Origin: Bowmanella dokdonensis
GTDB taxonomy: Bacteria > Pseudomonadota > Gammaproteobacteria > Enterobacterales > Alteromonadaceae
Reading direction: 5' to 3'
NCBI RefSeq assembly: GCF_017254865.1
Contig: NZ_JAFKCV010000013.1
Coordinates: 1 to 64,000, forward strand
DNA: 64,000 nt
Shown here in pieces: positions 60,876-64,000 of the stretch. Positions within the stretch are counted from its first letter, which is position 1. Each line of letters opens with the position of its first letter. The notes below the pieces were generated by a model. That model made no database searches. It was not told where the DNA came from and saw only the letters and a list, made by a program, of their open reading frames with translations. A program made the translations under genes and the position numbers.

Positions 60876-62923
60876 ATGATCTGCTTGAGACCTTTATTGA
60901 TGAGGCCGGTGAGCACTTGGCGGCGCTGGAGTCCGCCCTGCTGGAGCTGGAAAACAATCCAGGTAATACGGATCATATCAACTTGGCCTTTCGCGCCATG
61001 CATACCATCAAAGGATCCGCGGGCATGGTGGGCTTTGATCATCTGTCCTACTTCACTCATCATCTGGAGAATCTGTTCGATGAGCTGCGCGCCGGTCGCC
61101 TGCAATTGGATCAGGATATCATCCAACTGGTGCTGAACAGCCGCGACCATATCGAAACCCTGCTGGGTTATCCTGCCCCCTCTGCGGACTTGATGGCCAT
61201 CAGCGAAACCATTCTGGCCAAGATTAAGCTGCACCTGCCTGAGCAGCCCAGCGCCCGTGAGACGTCAACACAGGAGGCGCCCTCGAAGCGCTCAGAGATA
61301 GTGCAGCTTTACCGCATCACACTACTTCCCTGTGCTAATGCCTTTCGAGAGGGCTTTGACTTGCTGCCTGTTATTCGGGAGCTCGGCGGCTTGGGCAATT
61401 GTCAGGTTTCCACCTATCTAAACCAAGATTATGCAGCCTGTGAGTTTGATCCCGAATCCTGCTATCTGCAGTCCACTATGCTGCTTAGCACCGATGCCGG
61501 TGAAAATGCCATCCAAGAAGTGTTTATCTTCGTACAGGACGACTGGCAGATACAGGTTGAGGTCCTTCCAGAAGATGAGGCTTGGCGGGTGGGGGAATTG
61601 CTGGTCAGCCAGGGGGTGTTGAGCGACAAGGCGCTGAAAGACTGGCTGGAAAGCCAACCCAAAACCGGTCAGCGGCTCAGTGAGTCCGGTCTGGCGGAGC
61701 CGGAGCAGGTAGAACGGGCTTTGTCTGAGCAGCGCTATATCCGCCAGCAACAGCAGCAAAAACAGCAGGAAGAGCAAAACCTCAAAGTGCCACAACGTAA
61801 ACTGGACGCCCTGATGGATCAGGTGGGCGAACTGGTGATTCTGCAGGCCAGTCTCGATCAACTGGCGCTTGAGAGAGAAGATGACCGCCTCAATACCTTG
61901 GCGGAGGAGCTGTCCAGGCTGGCCAACGGTTTACGGGATATTGCTTTTGATATCCGCATGCTGCCTATCGGCTCCACGTTCGGGCGATTCAGGCGCCTGG
62001 TCCGGGATTTATCGAAGGATCTGGGTAAGGCCGTTGAGCTGGAAACCCAGGGGGCCGACACTGAGCTGGATAAGGTGGTGCTGGACAAGCTGGTGGACCC
62101 GCTGGTGCATATCCTGCGCAACAGTCTGGACCATGGCATCGAGACACCCCAGGTCCGGCTCGGCCAGGGCAAGACGGAGACGGGTACATTGAAACTCAGC
62201 GCCTATCACCATCAGGGACAGATTCTGATTGAGATCAGTGATGACGGTGCCGGTTTGAACCGGGACAGGATCCTTAAAAAAGCACAGGAAAGGGGGCTGG
62301 TCTCTCCCTCTGCACCACTGGATGACAAGGACATTTATCAACTGATTTTTGAGCCCGGCTTCTCCACCGCCGATACCATTTCCGATGTGTCCGGCCGGGG
62401 GGTTGGCATGGACGTGGTGCGAAGCTCCATCGAGGCACTGCAAGGCAAGGTGGCCCTGGACAGCGAACCGGGCAAAGGCACCCGCATACGCATTATGCTG
62501 CCCATGACCCTGTCCATCATCGAAGGGCTGATGGTCTCGGTGGCCGGACAGAAATTTGTCATTCCCCTGAACCAGGTGGAGGAATGTATTGAAACTTCCG
62601 CTTCGGAGCTCAGCAACAAAAACGCCACCCGTCTTATCCGGCATAGGGAGCAGTTGGTGCCCAGCCTCAGGCTCAGAGAGAGCTTCGCCTTGCAGGGGAC
62701 CCAGCCGCCCATCGAACAAACTGTGATTGTGAGGACGGGGGACAGCTTGCTGGGAGTGACGGTGGATGAGGTAATCGGCAACTACCAGACGGTTATCCGC
62801 AATCTGGGCAAACTTTACCGGGATACCCCGGGAGTGATGGGGGCAACCATCCTCGGTGACGGGGGAATTGCCATGATTCTGGACCTGGCGCAACTGACAC
62901 AAGCCACAGAAAACACTTTTTGA
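60872..62923 (+). CDS. cheA: Chemotaxis-type histidine kinase CheA
   Basis: 683 residues. The Hpt domain carries phospho-acceptor His44 (RAMHTIKGSAGMVGF). The CheY-binding P2 domain is not obvious; instead residues about 137-290 include a segment resembling the GspE/MshEN N-terminal repeat (RVGELLVSQGVLSDKALKDW, then RLSESGLAEPEQVERALSEQ). Dimerisation, ATPase (HILRNSLDHGIE, ISDDGAGLN, GRGVGMDVV) and a C-terminal CheW-like domain follow (MVSVAGQKFVIPLNQVEECI). The start is GTG at 60872. It is probably an accessory-pathway CheA, not the flagellar one. Confidence 0.93.
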   Translation: MNDLLETFIDEAGEHLAALESALLELENNPGNTDHINLAFRAMHTIKGSAGMVGFDHLSYFTHHLENLFDELRAGRLQLDQDIIQLVLNSRDHIETLLGYPAPSADLMAISETILAKIKLHLPEQPSARETSTQEAPSKRSEIVQLYRITLLPCANAFREGFDLLPVIRELGGLGNCQVSTYLNQDYAACEFDPESCYLQSTMLLSTDAGENAIQEVFIFVQDDWQIQVEVLPEDEAWRVGELLVSQGVLSDKALKDWLESQPKTGQRLSESGLAEPEQVERALSEQRYIRQQQQQKQQEEQNLKVPQRKLDALMDQVGELVILQASLDQLALEREDDRLNTLAEELSRLANGLRDIAFDIRMLPIGSTFGRFRRLVRDLSKDLGKAVELETQGADTELDKVVLDKLVDPLVHILRNSLDHGIETPQVRLGQGKTETGTLKLSAYHHQGQILIEISDDGAGLNRDRILKKAQERGLVSPSAPLDDKDIYQLIFEPGFSTADTISDVSGRGVGMDVVRSSIEALQGKVALDSEPGKGTRIRIMLPMTLSIIEGLMVSVAGQKFVIPLNQVEECIETSASELSNKNATRLIRHREQLVPSLRLRESFALQGTQPPIEQTVIVRTGDSLLGVTVDEVIGNYQTVIRNLGKLYRDTPGVMGATILGDGGIAMILDLAQLTQATENTF

Positions 62924-62953
62924 TTCAGCTATTTCACTAAGGGTATCAAAGCC

Positions 62954-64000
62954 ATGAAACGTATTACGCTTAAAACCTTGCTCTACACAGGGTTCACTTT
63001 TCTGGTGGCACTGCTGCTGCTGACCAGTTTCCTGGGGCTGCAGGCCCTGGACGGGGCAAGAAACCGCCTCAACGAGACAGTGCAGGGACCGGCCACCAAG
63101 GTCAAGATGGCCGGGCAGATCCGTAAGGAACTTCTCACCCTGGACCGGCTGCAGAAAAATTATATCCTGGCCCGCTTGTCCAACAGCAAATCCAGTATCG
63201 AATCCCTGATCCAGCAGACTAATGCCAGCATGGATCAACTGGTGACCGACCTGGAAAAGATGGCCTCAGCCGAAGGTGACAAAGTACTGGAGCGCTTCAG
63301 ATCTGAGCTTAATGACTATCGCATTGTGGCGCGTGAAGTCAGGGGCATTTCTGTGTTGACCATAGACAGCGGAGCCACTGAGGAAGAGATTGCCCGTACC
63401 GACAATCAGGCTGCCGATTTACTGGAAAGTAAAGGGGAACCGGCACTCAACGAAGCCATCGCTCAAGTTAATGCCATAGTGCAAATCAACGATGATGAGA
63501 TGGCCACGGCTGTCAGCAATGCCGAGTTGCGTTATCAGGAAACCCGTAACCAGCTGTTTATGACTCTGTCCGTTTCGGTGATCCTGGCCGCCCTGGCTGC
63601 CACTGTGATCATCCTGCGCATTAACGAAGTCAGCCGCATTGCAGTGAAGATTGGTGAAGGTGATCTGAACCAGAAGTTTGATCCCAGAGCCAGTGACTCG
63701 GATCTATATGGCGTGCTGCGCAATATGAACCAGAAGTTGCGTGACATAGTCTCCGAGATCAAGGAAGCCTCCAACAACGTCACCTCAGGCAGCGTGGAAA
63801 TGAGCAGCACAGGTCAGCAGATTGCCGAAGGGGCCACCGAACAGGCCGCGTCGCTGGAGGAAGTTTCTTCGTCCATGGAACAGATGACCGCCAATATTTC
63901 CCAGACCGCCGACAATGCCAGGCAGACCGAGCAGATCGCCCGTCAGGCAGCCCTGGATGCCCAGTCCACCGGGGAAGCGGTGCAAAGCTCAGTGGCGGCC
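62954..64000 (+). CDS. Methyl-accepting chemotaxis protein, cut by window end
   Basis: Open from the ATG at 62954 through the last base (349 codons, no stop). A first membrane segment (LLYTGFTFLVALLLLTSFLG) is followed by a periplasmic four-helix-bundle type domain of about 165 residues, a second segment (LFMTLSVSVILAALAATVII), a HAMP domain (about 220-270) and the start of the signalling domain (QIAEGATEQAASLEEVSSSM). It is the likely receptor for the CheA upstream. CheW, CheR, CheD and CheB genes may follow outside the window. Confidence 0.93.
   Translation, partial: MKRITLKTLLYTGFTFLVALLLLTSFLGLQALDGARNRLNETVQGPATKVKMAGQIRKELLTLDRLQKNYILARLSNSKSSIESLIQQTNASMDQLVTDLEKMASAEGDKVLERFRSELNDYRIVAREVRGISVLTIDSGATEEEIARTDNQAADLLESKGEPALNEAIAQVNAIVQINDDEMATAVSNAELRYQETRNQLFMTLSVSVILAALAATVIILRINEVSRIAVKIGEGDLNQKFDPRASDSDLYGVLRNMNQKLRDIVSEIKEASNNVTSGSVEMSSTGQQIAEGATEQAASLEEVSSSMEQMTANISQTADNARQTEQIARQAALDAQSTGEAVQSSVAA

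Noticed and set aside
62009..63238. A 409-residue minus-strand frame opposite cheA and the last MCP
   Set aside because: It covers two genes on the other strand and shows no domain.

Overview
The window looks like chromosomal DNA from a motile marine or saline gammaproteobacterium, most likely of the order Alteromonadales (an inference). The evidence is the polar-flagellar order flrA-flrB-flrC-fliEFGHIJ-fliK-fliLMNOPQR-flhB with sigma-54 promoters, the oadGAB sodium-pumping oxaloacetate decarboxylase, a MetJ-controlled metA-metH pair, and the alaS-csrA-tRNA-Ser-tRNA-Arg order. By eye the first 2 kb are AT-rich, 2-7 kb are intermediate and the rest is more GC-rich, so the left end looks acquired.

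Left region (1-9.2 kb): the edge cuts the start of an IS3-type transposase. Beside it lies the 3' remnant of a gene with an outer-membrane-like C-terminus. A seven-gene minus-strand operon follows: a CBS/NeuB/SAF/TIM-barrel fusion, a diverged DapA-family protein, a CMP-nonulosonate synthetase-like protein, a TylF-type methyltransferase, a PhyH-type dioxygenase, a CysH-type PAPS reductase homologue and a second methyltransferase. It points away from an atypical flagellin gene. A good match to a FliA (sigma-28) promoter sits directly in front of it, which suggests that a modified nonulosonic acid is made for the flagellum under flagellar control. A KdsD/KpsF isomerase gene lies on the other side of the flagellin.

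Flagellar region (9.5-27.3 kb): the regulators FlrA, FlrB and FlrC are followed by the basal body, switch, export and hook-length genes. Sigma-54 promoters precede flrB and fliE. The cluster stops at flhB; flhA, flhF, flhG and fliA do not follow. Short heptanucleotide repeat arrays interrupt it.

Housekeeping region (27.4-55.6 kb): eno, pyrG, mutS, pncC and SOS-regulated recA; two solute-binding proteins and a Tsx-like porin; metA-metH; a cupin and a DUF938 methyltransferase; a DUF482 protein; recX, alaS, csrA, three tRNAs with a duplicated 140-nt element; oadGAB; an unlisted small membrane protein; and dapE.

Right region (55.9-64 kb): a hybrid histidine kinase preceded by an overlapping small reading frame, a convergent FixJ-type response regulator, and a second chemotaxis-type operon (MCP-like protein, CheY, STAS, CheA, MCP) that runs off the window.
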